The notes under the pieces are model-generated. The model made no database searches and was not told the DNA's origin. It worked only from the letters and a program-made list of their open reading frames with translations. DNA of 64,000 bases. It comes from Lichenostomus cassidix (lineage: Eukaryota > Chordata > Aves > Passeriformes > Meliphagidae). The DNA lies in NCBI GenBank assembly GCA_008360975.2, contig CM039184.1, forward strand, positions 32,599,797 to 32,663,796, given 5' to 3'. This document shows, in pieces, positions 38,701-48,852 of this stretch. The stretch's first letter is position 1; each line of letters opens with the position of its first letter. The position numbers and the translations under genes are program-made.

Positions 38701-39192
38701 AACGCCGTGGTCATGCCAGCAAACAGCACACAATCCAGAGATGGCACTGACAGAAGGCGGCCGGGGAAAAATAACGCAGAAAAGCTGAAGGAGCTTCACT
38801 AGCAGCCCCGATTAGAGACTAACACTGTCGATCAGAAACAAGCCCAGGCCCAAATGCCTCGGGGACATTTGAAGCCCGGCTGGGGAGGGGCAGCGCGGGG
38901 AGCGAGGGGCCGCGGGGCCTCCTCACTCCCGAAAGGGCCACTGGGGACGCGCCCGGGCCGGCGGAACCCCCGGAAGAAGCACATAAAGCCTCGGGCGCCC
39001 GGGACGGAAAACAGCCAGGAAGAGGCGGAAGGAAGAGCGGGCACGGAACACGAGGCGCTCGCCCGGCGGCGCCCACCCTCAGCGGCAGCCCGGCCGCTCA
39101 CCCGGGCAGGGCCCCGCAGCCGCAGCCCCGCTCCCGCCCGCCGCGCTCACGTTGTCCAGCTCCTGCCGCCGCCTCCCCGCCGTAAGCGCCAT
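23577..39192 (-). CDS. TMEM192: TMEM192, lysosomal transmembrane protein 192, complete coding region in 6 exons
   Basis: Six exons join without a frame break to 271 residues, the same total as human. The protein is a late-endosomal/lysosomal membrane protein widely used as a lysosome marker, with roles proposed in autophagy; its molecular activity is not settled. The N-terminus has an acidic dileucine motif, EDDPLL (residues 24-29), of the lysosomal sorting type. Four hydrophobic segments are visible at about 50-74, 97-116, 144-163 and 172-196. The first lumenal loop holds [16 protein letters not shown] with an NYT glycosylation sequon. The C-terminal tail (about 232-265) is amphipathic, with [20 protein letters not shown] suggesting a coiled coil. 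The C-terminus ends ALTSQQIKT and lacks the cysteine near the human C-terminus. Introns are phase 0, 0, 1, 1, 2. The start ATG at 39192 lies in a CpG island. Confidence 0.97.
23701..26058 (-). other. TMEM192: TMEM192 intron 5
   Basis: Phase 2 intron. It holds the perfect 13-bp inverted repeat at 24175-24206. The 121-codon plus-strand frame at 24237-24602 has no recognisable domain. No other gene seen. Confidence 0.8.
24175..24206. repeat. Perfect 13-bp inverted repeat with two GTCACATG M-box-like sites
   Basis: Left arm TATCAGTCACATG (24175-24187), 6-base spacer CCATGA, right arm CATGTGACTGATA (24194-24206). Each arm contains GTCACATG, the half-palindromic E-box/M-box recognised by MiT/TFE bHLH-zip factors. 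The arms could also form a hairpin in RNA. Confidence 0.9.
26059..26161 (-). CDS. TMEM192: TMEM192 coding exon 5
   Basis: 103 nt completing V197, then residues 198-230 and two bases of R231. It encodes the cytosolic [16 protein letters not shown] region that follows the last membrane segment. The donor is ATTTAG|GTAAG and the acceptor is TTATTGCAG. A 19-base T run (minus strand) lies about 38 nt upstream of the acceptor. Confidence 0.95.
26162..29887 (-). other. TMEM192: TMEM192 intron 4
   Basis: Phase 1 intron of about 3.7 kb. It contains an (A)19 run at 26199-26217 and a short CA run near 27515. No nested gene recognised. Confidence 0.8.
29888..30022 (-). CDS. TMEM192: TMEM192 coding exon 4 (membrane segments 3 end and 4)
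   Basis: 135 nt completing G152, residues 153-196, then one base of V197. It includes [14 protein letters not shown] and the long hydrophobic stretch ending [10 protein letters not shown]. The acceptor is TTTTCTAG and the donor is ACAG|GTGAGA. Confidence 0.96.
30023..32009 (-). other. TMEM192: TMEM192 intron 3
   Basis: Phase 1 intron of about 2.0 kb. Nothing else recognised in it. Confidence 0.8.
32010..32274 (-). CDS. TMEM192: TMEM192 coding exon 3 (first lumenal loop, membrane segment 2)
   Basis: 265 nt, residues 64-151 plus one base of G152. It carries the rest of membrane segment 1, the two-cysteine lumenal loop (C77, C87), membrane segment 2, and the basic loop ending [17 protein letters not shown]. 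The acceptor is TCTCTTCCAG and the donor is ACAG|GTTAAG. Confidence 0.97.
32275..36124 (-). other. TMEM192: TMEM192 intron 2
   Basis: Phase 0 intron of about 3.85 kb with a CR1 fragment at 35356-35455. The 126-codon plus-strand frame at 33978-34358 shows no domain. Confidence 0.8.
35356..35455 (-). mobile_element. CR1 LINE 3'-end fragment, minus orientation
   Basis: AGGATCATAGAGTCTAAGTTGGAAAAGAC and the following AACACTACCAAGTCCACTGCTAAACCATG match the reverse complement of the common avian CR1 3' end (atcatagaatc...ggttggaaaagac...ccaagtccaccactaaaccatg). Truncated and about 100 bp. Same orientation as TMEM192. Confidence 0.7.
36125..36271 (-). CDS. TMEM192: TMEM192 coding exon 2 (dileucine motif, membrane segment 1)
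   Basis: 147 nt, residues 15-63, phase 0 at both ends. It starts [18 protein letters not shown] and ends in the first membrane segment at LLLIH. The acceptor is CTGTTCCAG and the donor is CAT|GTAAGT. Confidence 0.97.
36272..39150 (-). other. TMEM192: TMEM192 intron 1
   Basis: Phase 0 intron of about 2.9 kb, with a CR1 3' end at 37857-38062. Its 5' part lies inside the CpG island. Confidence 0.8.
37857..38062 (+). mobile_element. CR1 LINE 3' end, plus orientation
   Basis: About 205 bp matching the well-known avian CR1 tail in order: GAGGGTGGAGAGACACTGGA, ACAGGTTGCCCAGGGAAGC, GGATGCCCCATTCCTGGA, GGTGCCCCTGCCCATGGCAG, CTTCCAACTC, then the terminal CCATTCTATGAT. It is 5'-truncated as usual and well preserved. 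The open frame at 37876-38061 is entirely this repeat. Confidence 0.93.
39151..39192 (-). CDS. TMEM192: TMEM192 coding exon 1
   Basis: 42 nt encoding [14 protein letters not shown], with ATG at 39192-39190 in a GGCGGCGATGG context and donor AAC|GTGAGC. The start was chosen because it reads in phase 0 into exon 2 (GSLEITQS) as the mammalian protein does. The first 14 residues are not conserved in sequence and are a few residues longer than I recall for human. Confidence 0.88.
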
Positions 39193-39381
39193 CGCCGCCT
39201 CCCGCCTCGGCCGCCCCGGCGGCGTTTAATGGGAGCCCCCCGCCCGGCCCTGCCGCCGGCTGGCCACGGGCAGCGCCACCGCCCCGCCCCGCGGGCAGCG
39301 CTCCCGGTCGCCATTGGGCGCGCAACGCGCCAGCACCGCCCCGGGGCGCGGCCCTGCCGGCGGGGGGCCCCGACCGCGGGC

Positions 39382-39517
39382 GGGGCTGGGCATGCAGCCG
39401 TGACTGGGGCTGGGCGCGGAGCCGTGACTGCGGCTGGGCATGCAGCCGTGACTGGGGCTGGGCATGCAGCCGTGACTGGGGCTGGGCGCGGAGCCGTGAC
39501 TGGGGCTGGGCTCCGCT
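39382..39517. repeat. 24-bp minisatellite, 5 full units plus a partial, in the TMEM192 promoter
   Basis: Units begin at 39382, 39406, 39430, 39454 and 39478, with a partial unit from 39502. Each starts GGGGCTGGGC (GCGGCTGGGC in unit 3) and ends AGCCGTGACT. Two variants occur, with CATGC (type A) or GCGG (type B) in the middle, in the order A B A A B. It lies about 190 bp upstream of the TMEM192 ATG. Confidence 0.97.
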
Positions 39518-41310
39518 CCCGCCCCGCCGCCCCGGCAGAGATCCGTGCCCCCAGCCCCCTGGGATGCCGCCCTGTGCCGTGGCCTGCTCGGTGCAGCTCT
39601 CTCGGCAGCCCGCGGCTGAATTCAAAACGGGGCCCCGTTCAGCGGGCTGGTGCTCCTGAGGGGCCGTGGCTCGGCAGGCAGGCGGGGAGGGAAGGTACCC
39701 CGGCAGCAGATGGCTGGCCGAAGTGTGGGGGTGAAGGCAGCGTAGTGTTGCTGCCGGCTTGCAGTGCAGAGTATTCTCCCATCTTCAGTTTGTCTTGCAG
39801 GGGCTTCTTGAGGAAAGGATGGAGTCTGCGCAGCTAGTTAGTGTTTCCAGTGCATCTGGTTGCCCCTTCAGATTATGGAAAGTTTTAGCATGCACAAGGC
39901 ACTTTATAAATTTTTTAAGATATTTCTGGCCCAGTTGTATATTTTGTGAAGAAACCCATTTTCTTTAAAACGTGTGCTTGCTAATTTCATTTTACAATTC
40001 TTTGTGATCACCCTGAGACAGACTGGCCTCTCACAGTGACCAGACTACTCAATTTATGGATCTCTGTCTTATTGACAGTCTTGTGTATTCTGGGTGTTCG
40101 TCAACCACTTAATTGTGCTTAGTTATTCTTTGGTAATCTTTGTTAGCCTGTCTGACATTTTTCAGCTATAACCTTTCTGAACTGGGAAGGATCAGAATGA
40201 CACGGTGCTCAAAGTATGAATTTCCAAAGCATATTTATTATCTGTTATGTGCTCTGTTCACCTACTTATGTTTCTTAACCTTCTGTTTATTCAATATGAA
40301 CATCTCTTAATTTTCAGCTAATGCTAGTGAGGACTCTGAAGAGGATCAAAGCTGTATGGGGGTCTGAAAGACAAGCAAGATTGTATCCTCTCCAGGTTGT
40401 AATTGTTCTACGTGTACTATTTGGGAGAAGCCAGGATGGTCACCCTGAACAGCTGCAGTGGCTCTGCCCCTCTTGAAAGCATGTCAAAGTGCCAAGGAGT
40501 GAAAACTGCTCTTGAGGTATGAGCTTCTTCAAAGAAGTTCCAAGTTTTTCATCTCAGTTTCTGTGACTTTTCTTGGATATCTTTTTCTAGAAAAAATACT
40601 CAACTGAAACCTCCCACCCAGGGCATTTACATTCATCACTTGCATTAATTTGTTCTTGTTTTACACAGATACACACATTTAATGAACTGGACAACTATCT
40701 TAAATTAAAAAGATGCCTTAAATGTGCTGGTTTCACTACGATAAAGTCCAGCTCCTGTGATAAGACCATGCTCTATACCAGTTTCTCAGCCTAAATGTTC
40801 CATTTCCCTCCTCCTTGTTGTGCTTTCATATTTTTCCTTCCTGACAAGAACACAAATCCTACTGATTAGCTAACAGAGAACAAAAGTTTTCAGTCACAGT
40901 GAAGTGAGGCCACAATTTGCTGCTCAAGAAACAAGCATTACTTTTGTAAGGTGTTCTACTTTGCCAAGTAGGTATCTTAGCAGGTGTGTTTAACATCTAC
41001 ACAGATCTAATAATCATCAGAGACTGAGGGTGGTTCAGTAGATCAGTCTGCAACTTGATTGTGCAATTTTTACAAAGGTGTTATGTGACTGCCAGAACTT
41101 CCCATTCCCTTGTATGACTGTACAACTTAGCTGCACAGGGCCTTTGCCTGAGCTTTTCCTCAGCCTGAAAAGCATGAGGTCTTTACCTTTTGTTTTGCAA
41201 GGAGCAACAGTGTCTGGTCTGGAATAACCAGAAATGCTTGTGTGTAGTGTGTTGTAACTAGCCCCACAGCCAAGAAGCTAATAACAGTGCCAGCTAATGA
41301 CAATGGCTAG

Positions 41311-41435
41311 AGTTTTTTTTAAACTATAAATATATATAATTATTTATTAAAATATTTTATAGCCATTTATTTTAAAATAATTAATATAGCATTAATTTTT
41401 AAAAAAGAATTAACAACAACAAAAAAAAAACCACA
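41311..41435. repeat. Extreme AT-rich low-complexity block
   Basis: Nearly pure A/T for about 125 bp, made of TATAAATATATATAA and TTATTTTAAAATAATT-type segments, followed by an A-rich tract broken by C. Several short self-complementary stretches. Confidence 0.8.
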
Positions 41436-44400
41436 CCAAAAATACGCTACCAATAAAACAAAGTCTTTCACAAAAGTTCACATATCACCTCATGTTGCTT
41501 AGTCACTACTGTTTTCATTTATGACCAACAGCACATTTGTTTTTCTTGTTTCCTCACATTTTGTTGGCTTCCTTACATGCATTCTTAGGAAAGCATACAC
41601 CTTTGTGTCCTTTAATCAGAAAGGTTTGGATTCTGAATTTGGCAAGGATGAAATTTGAGGGGAAACAGTAGAGGGGAAGGAGATTTAAAGAAAAAAAACC
41701 AAAGCGATTTAGAACAGTTTTCAAAGTGTTAGAAACCAAGAAAGCTACAGTCAGGAATTTGATTCATCACTTGACTACATAAGTTCAAGTAACTACCTTT
41801 TCTCATCAGCATAATAATTTAGGTTGTGGAAGTATTCCTGCTTCCTGTATCCATAAAATATTATAGGCTAGTTGTAATCTTGGTTTTAGCCTTTTTCTTC
41901 AGCTATGTAGTACATTGTAACAACACAGTGATATTTTAAAAGTGAACACAATAGCTGCTAAGTAGTTGCCATTTCTCTGTGCTTGTTTAAAGACAATTTT
42001 CTAATAATCTGTTTATTCGGAGATTTAGAAATTTGGTCTAATGTATAATCCATTACTACATAGTGCTGTATACTTACAAAACACCTCGATTCGATGTCTT
42101 GCATACATATACGTAGTGTGTGAGATATGCCATTAGACTAGTGTTTAAGATAAAATCAAAAGAACAAATTATTCTAACTATTATTTTGGAATCCTAAAGT
42201 CCCACTAAGTTTACGTTTATTAGCAATCATTTGAATAGGTATGATTTATATATAATTGTAAGCCTTGTTTCTAATGAATGGAAAATTAAGAGTTCTCAGT
42301 GGATTACTGAAGAGCACAGTTGGGGGAAATTACAAGTTTAAATATTTGAACTGCATAAATGTTTACTGTATACAACACGTTAACATACTTAGAAATATGT
42401 GAACTGCCAGATTACCTAAAACACACGTGTAAACTTTATAGTAGCCTACTCTTGTTCTTACTAGATCACTCAATATTTGTTTTGGTTTTGAGATATCATT
42501 TTAATCACTAGATTCACAGCATATTTTTATGGTTAGAGGTTTTAACTATATAGCTAGATTTTAATGAAGTAAGAGTCTCTTCAGCTCAATTTCTGTTTCA
42601 TCTTCCGTCACATTTTGCAGACATTGTCATTTTAGTGCACACGACTTGAAAGTGTATCTCCTGAAGGATGATCCAATGCTGGGGAGTCTAAAATATATAA
42701 AGATATGGCCTGTTCTTAAATTATTTCCACTGCAACTCCAGCAGTAACAATGAAGGTATCTGGGTAAGACACAAGGATGTGGTATGGCCCAACAATGCTA
42801 TGCTGCCCTTAGGGAAAGCTCTACTAAGACATTAGATATCCAGGATTAAATGCTCTGTTTAGGCATTACCTTTGCCATATCAGTAAAAATTACAGTATTT
42901 GGAACGAGCTGTCACAATTGTATCCTCACAAAGAGGCGTAATATCTACTTTTCTCCCTCTCAGTTTCATTTAAAATTTGGCATGAATGGAAAGAGGATAA
43001 GGCTCACAAATTTTTTCACATTCAGCTATAAGATGTAATTATTATTACTGTTTCTTATTCATAGTACAAGTACAATTAGTACTTAAACTGTATTCAGCTC
43101 TATGTAAAGAATACAGTCTTTGCTCTGAGAGTATGAGGTTGTGACAGATCCCAGCATTATTAAAAATACAAATGGGAAGTGAAAAGATAAAAGTAACAGT
43201 ACAAAATTTTATTTGCATGAATTGGTTGTAATAGTCCTGAAAGCCATACTGCAGTAAGTGCAGTCTATGTTCTAGCCTCAGATTACAGACACTTCAGAAG
43301 CACTCATTTCATTTCAAGCTTCTGTAAATTTTATAAATCTCATGGAGGTTAAAAGACCAGTTCACTGCTGAGTATGTTTAATACAGAGGAACCTTTCACT
43401 CCAGGTATAGTTTCAGATTTTCTCATCATGCAAGTGTAAACTTTTTGTGTTGAGCATCATGGGTCTATTTATACAGAGTTATCATGTAATCAAAACCTGC
43501 CACTTGCTATGAAGCTTTTGCTGCATAAGTAAAATGCCCGTTAAAAATTCTGTGACCTTTAAATGCAAGCTATTGAAAAGAGAAGTGCATAACACCAGTA
43601 TTAATAAAAACTCTTTCAGTCTTTCACCAATTAATATACAAATTTAAATACTGGAGGCTTAGTGTGGCCATGGGTTACTTCAGCTAATCGATTAGTACAA
43701 ATAATTTGGAAAAATGTCTTATGTGACCATAAGGAAGTCCAGAGATAGGACTGATAGATAATGCAGTTGTAGAGAGAGAATTTGGATTGCTTTATGCAGA
43801 TGAGACAAAAGCAAAATAATAGTAAAGGGAAAAAGTGTGAGAAACAGAATGAGCACTCTTGGTTACTGTTTTGAAATTTTACTGATTTCCCAGATATATT
43901 AAAAAGCATATAAACTGAGGTTAAAGAAAGGAGACGACTTGTCAATTTCATGTCTACTTTCAGAAATATACACTGGAAGTATAAAAGTTCAGAATTAAGT
44001 ATCACAATGGATCTTTTGTGGTTAAGATGAGTTTGAGAGTTTGAAATGGTTTTGCACTTAAGCAGATGGCTAATTTGCAGGGTGAAAAGTACTCCTTCTG
44101 CAAAGTAATTTTCTTCACTTTCTTCCAATTTTTCAAAATCCCATTTCTGTTTAAATTCTGTTATAAAGCTGTCACAATATGACAAGCATTTATTTCAACT
44201 ACATAAAAGGAAACACAGAGATTTTTCTGAAAACATTTGAGTTCCGATTATATACTTTCTAGGGTGATTTTCATTTAAAAAGAGGAATGTTTTTGATAAT
44301 TACCTCAGGAAAACTACTGATAAAATTTAAATAAAGACAGAAGATGAAATTTCAAGGAAAAATTAGGGTTTTTTTCCCCACAGTTTTTTCTCAGTTTTCT

Positions 44401-45393
44401 GAATAGTTTGTCTGAAAATCTTAAAATGAACTCGTCAAGAAATCCCTCATGTAAACTAACTTTTTAGGCTGTATGGTTAAATACTAACATTCCAACAATG
44501 TTAATTCTTTTGAATTCTTTTGAATATTTTAAGTTCTGAAGTTACCAATTTTTTTTACCTCATTTTATGAGTCTGGATCCCAACATTCTTTTGCATAGAA
44601 TTATTGGCAAGAGACTGTCCTTGATACCAGTGAAAATTCTACTCCAGGAAGACCATAACTACTGCTTGTACCAGAATTATTGGATTCAACCTTTTCATAC
44701 CTTTATCTTTTACTCAAATTTCCCCGTCATTTTTTTACCAGTTTACTATGAATCCAATTTTAATAGACATTCTGCATAATTACGAGTATTGATCCTGAGC
44801 TATTTTCTTAACCAATGAGTTTGCAGTACTTCTAGTCTTTCTTACACACACAGAAAAGGTTATTCCAAATGAAGATTTACTCAATTTCTGGAACAGCAGC
44901 ATGATATGCTTTTCACTTTCTATGAACAACCTCTCTGCAAAATTTTGTGCAGCAACTAGATCTATGTGATTGTTATCACTACGCCTCCCTGAATATAACA
45001 TTTTAATATTTTAATGTCTTTTATTTCATTGCCTCTTTGTACAACATAAGAATCTGTACAACATATGAGGTATATCCCACTTGCTTTTTCCCAATCTACA
45101 GCATTTTTCATTTTCACTGACTGTCCCCTCAAGTGCCGCAGACACTGCAAATACCATTCCTCCGGTCTTTTTTATATGCATATGAAACAGTAAATATTCA
45201 GATTGATTCCTTCAGCATACTATGTCACTTTCCACAGTGTAAATTGCTCCCAATTACTGTTCTTAGGTGAGCTCACAATCAGCATGACTACCAGAAATTG
45301 ATGGTTTTAACTGTTGGTTTGCAATAGGCCGATCCTGGATACCCAGGACAATTGAAACAAGTCCATTTCTTTGTCTGCTTGTGCATTCAGGAA

Positions 45394-45407
45394 GCACTAG
45401 ATGGCGG
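45394..45407 (+). promoter_or_regulatory. Candidate CTCF binding site
   Basis: GCACTAGATGGCGG agrees with the 14-base CTCF core CCASYAGRKGGCRS at 13 positions; only the first base differs. It lies between two divergent promoters. Occupancy is inference. Confidence 0.45.
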
Positions 45408-48278
45408 TACATCAGTTGTTTAAATGTAATTTTAATTAATGTGCTGTAGCCGTTTTCTTCTGAGAAAGGGGCGTGTTGGTTGGTTGACTGACCTGGTTAG
45501 GACTATCTCACAATATTCCTGTTGGACGGGGGGGATTTTATGGAGGAAAACCACACGGACTTTGATGGGCTTGCATCTAATAGATATAGTATTATACCTT
45601 ACAGTTATTATCTATGGAGAAAATTACTTTTGCTTCATTTTTCAAGAACACAATGTTTTGACAAGTTAAACAAGTATGACAGAGCATAATAATAAACAAA
45701 AGTCTTTTCTACACTCTTATAAAGAAAAATAATCAGGAAAAAAACCCAATGACACGTTTGCTAAAATCTAAATGTTGCAAATAAGTAATTTTTTTTTCTG
45801 GTGTTGGCTGTACACAAAAATGGTGCAGAACTTATTTCAGTCATGTATAATTCTGTGTTAGAGGTGAAGCTCCTTATCAGCTTTGCACATTGCACATTGG
45901 GATGGTCCAACTTTTCCCAAGATATCTTTGCTGCAGGTTTCTGCTTCTCCCTTTGCATCAAGTCTAAGTGATCACAAGGCAAAATCTGATAATTTTGGAT
46001 GTCTTTCTTCTGGAACAACCCACTCAGTATAGAGACCTGACTGTCTTATCCAGTGTAAAGGAAGCAACACAAGTCTACAGGTGTGAGAATAGGGATTGGT
46101 CCACCTCTTTCACAGTCAGGGATACACTGTATGTGAAATCCAAACCTTTGCAGCACTGAGCCTTAGATCTGCTCTTCAAGATATCTACTTTGCATCTTTG
46201 TAGTTTGCAGTACAAATATGAATCATAGCCATGACCTACATTTGCTTTGATTCGTAACTCTTACTTGAGCTAGGACTCCCTTTTGGAAGCTGTAATCTAG
46301 ATTCTTAAGGAACACAGCACTGACCACAGGGACCTAGCTTCTCCATCAAGTAGAATTCAAAAGCATCATACCATTTGCTTTTTTCCCAGAAATATGATTA
46401 GAGTATTTAAAGTCTAGCAAAGACTAACTATTTTAATCCATGCTTAATTGTATTTAACTGATTTTGGTCACAGTACAATTTCTCTTTGATAACAGCTGCT
46501 TTGCTGTCCCTTATTTCACAATCCCAATTTACATGTTGCATTTTTTCTCTCTCTGCCTACTCTGCAGTACATATGCCTCTGCAATCTGGTCCCTTTCTCA
46601 GTCTGCTGTATGCACTTTCTTGCATTTCCTTTTCACATTACTTTTCAGTGTAATTCTTTTCAACTGCATTCATGTCCTTAGCTCAATGGTTCTCTGAAAC
46701 TTTAAATATTCCATGCTTCTGAAGCAAGAAAAAGGAGTTTCTTCCACTAGAATGAGGCCTTTAAAATTAGGCAATGCTGCATTAATGCTGATATTAGTGC
46801 TAGCATCTTAGACAAAAGAATGTAGTAGTAGCTAATGTCTGTGTTAAACTCAAGTCCTGTCAAGAATTCCACACAGGTCCTTGTGGATTTGTTTAGATAC
46901 AGGGGCCTGGGTTGTATAAAAGGTCTGCTACTGGATGGTAATGTTACTGGGGGTGAAATGCACAGGGGAAAAACTGCATGTGTGCTCTCATGTATTTTGG
47001 ATAAATGCACACTTATTTTTGCACAGATTTTGTAGAAATTTACTCACAACTCAATTCAGTAAGATACAAATATAATGGAAAACCCAAGAGCTAACAAAGT
47101 GAAGAAGCATATTGTTTTTCTGTTTGAAGCAACAGGAGTACAGAGAAGTACTTAAGTATTCAATTCTAGCCCCCCTCCTTTCTTCCCTGTTCATGAAAAG
47201 AATCCTAGCCTCAGCAGCATGTCCTCATAAACATTCTACACAAATCCTTCAGAAGCTATGACTTCTAATATCTTAAATAAATGTTCTTACCACCTTATTT
47301 TATGTCCTTTTTGGAGATGTCTTCCTAACCTATGTTTTTCAATTAAACACAAGTAAGAACTTACATCAGTGTCCTCTGTGGCCAAACCTAAAACCAGATT
47401 TCTTCTAACATGGCCACGTCACCATAATGTGTGATCCCTTAAACATGCTAAAAAACCACCATGTATGCATGCAGTCACATTGACTTTTACCAGCATTAGT
47501 TATTCTATTTGTAGGACCATGAAACTTGTGGAACTATCTTGCTAGCAAGCAGAGCTCTGCTAGTATAATGTCATTTTCACTGCATGTAATTCACTGATGG
47601 ATAATATTGGGGTTTCTATATCAGTAAAGTACTTCTAGCTGTCAATACATCTGAAGAACCCTGTGATCTTACATAAGAATTGGCCATATTCCTTTGTAAC
47701 TCACCGAAACAAGTGGGAAAGCACCCAGAGTTATTACAGGAACAGCCTGAAACATGACAGGGAATTTTCTCAGTAAATGCAGTAATTCGAATTGCTGCAG
47801 TATAAACAAAAATGACAGCTATTTCATCATAGATAACATACATAGCCCATTTCCTTTCAAAACTACATGCATACACCCACAGACATATATAAATAAGTTT
47901 TTTTTTCTGAAAGTTCTTTTCTAAGAAGAGGTTTTGGATCAAGCAGAATCCCATAAAAATCTAGACATTGTATTTAAAGGATGTGTTTTCTCATGGTTAG
48001 AGATACAAGTTGTTTTGCTATAGCTACATAATGTAGTTTGAAGGATTGAAGTAGTTTTTGCTTCAGTTGTTAATGGTTCTTTTTGGAATGACTGAATTAC
48101 AAAGACATAATTTGCAGGAAAAAAATTAGAACCTTGCCCTCTTTGTTTCTTTCTGATGCTCTGCATCACAGAAGTGAACTAATATTGAACATTTGGCTCT
48201 GAAGCCAAAACAACACTGCAAGAAAATGAGCGAAGTCACAGGTTGGAAATGCTTAATGTTCATTTAAGTATAAATGGT

Positions 48279-48847
48279 TGTGCTGGTTTTAGCTGGGCTA
48301 GAGTTAATTTTCTTCCCAGTGGCTGGCATGGGGCTGTGTTTTGGATTTGTGCTGAACAGGGTTGATAACATAGAGATGTTCCTGTTATTGCTAAGCAGGG
48401 CTTACACAGAGCTAAGGCCTTTTCTGCTTCTCATACCACCCACCCATGCTGGTGAGGAAATTGGGGCTGCATGGGAGGCTGGGAGGAGACACAGCCAGGA
48501 CAGGTGACCCAAACTGACCAAAGGGATATTCCACACCAAATGACATCATGCTCAATATATAAGTGGGGGGAAGAAGGAGGAAGGGGAGGATATTTGGAGT
48601 GATGATGTTTGTCCTCCTAAGTAACCATTATACGTGATGTGGCCCTGCTCTCCTGGAGATGGCTGAACACCTGCCTGCCCATGGGAAGCAGGGAGTTGAT
48701 TCCTTGATATCCTCTGCTTGTGTGTGCAGCTTCTGCTTTCTGTGTTAATCTCAACCCCCAAATTCTCTACCTTTTAGCCTTTTGATTTTGTCCCCAATCC
48801 TACTGTTTGGGAGTGAGCAAGTGGCTGCCTGGGGTTAAACCACAATA
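48279..48847 (+). mobile_element. Solo ERV LTR (passerine ERVL-type), with target-site duplication
   Basis: It starts TGTGCTGGTTTTAGCTGGGC and ends GGGGTTAAACCACAATA, the expected ends of a common passerine LTR (usual end ...CCACRACA). Flanks are ATGGT (48274-48278) and ATGTT (48848-48852), a 5-bp duplication with one mismatch. Internally it has TGACATCATG followed by TATATAA (48556-48562), a promoter-like arrangement, in the same orientation as KLHL2. No coding interior remains. It is the same family as 2387-2968 but less diverged. Confidence 0.85.
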
Positions 48848-48852
48848 ATGTT

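Larger units (their letters stand above)
38840..39700 (-). promoter_or_regulatory. TMEM192: CpG island and promoter of TMEM192
   Basis: Very high GC and CpG density covers coding exon 1 and about 500 bp upstream. No TATA box is seen near the start, typical of a housekeeping promoter. The plus-strand 327-codon frame at 38854-39837 and its minus-strand partners are open because of base composition and a 24-bp repeat whose length is a multiple of three; they are not genes. Confidence 0.8.
39701..48278. other. Intergenic between divergent TMEM192 and KLHL2
   Basis: About 8.6 kb, AT-rich, with no gene recognised. It includes an extremely AT-rich block (41311-41435) and a CTCF-like site (45394-45407). 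The longest open frame is 184 codons on the minus strand at 43631-44185, without a recognisable domain, splice context or sensible composition (rich in Phe, Cys, Leu and Ser); I treat it as chance. Confidence 0.6.

Noticed and set aside
38854..39837. 327-codon plus-strand frame and minus-strand partners (39098-39625) over the TMEM192 promoter
   Set aside because: Open on both strands in a CpG island, rich in Arg, Pro, Ala and Gly, with an internal peptide repeat that is just the 24-bp minisatellite. It overlaps the real TMEM192 exon 1.
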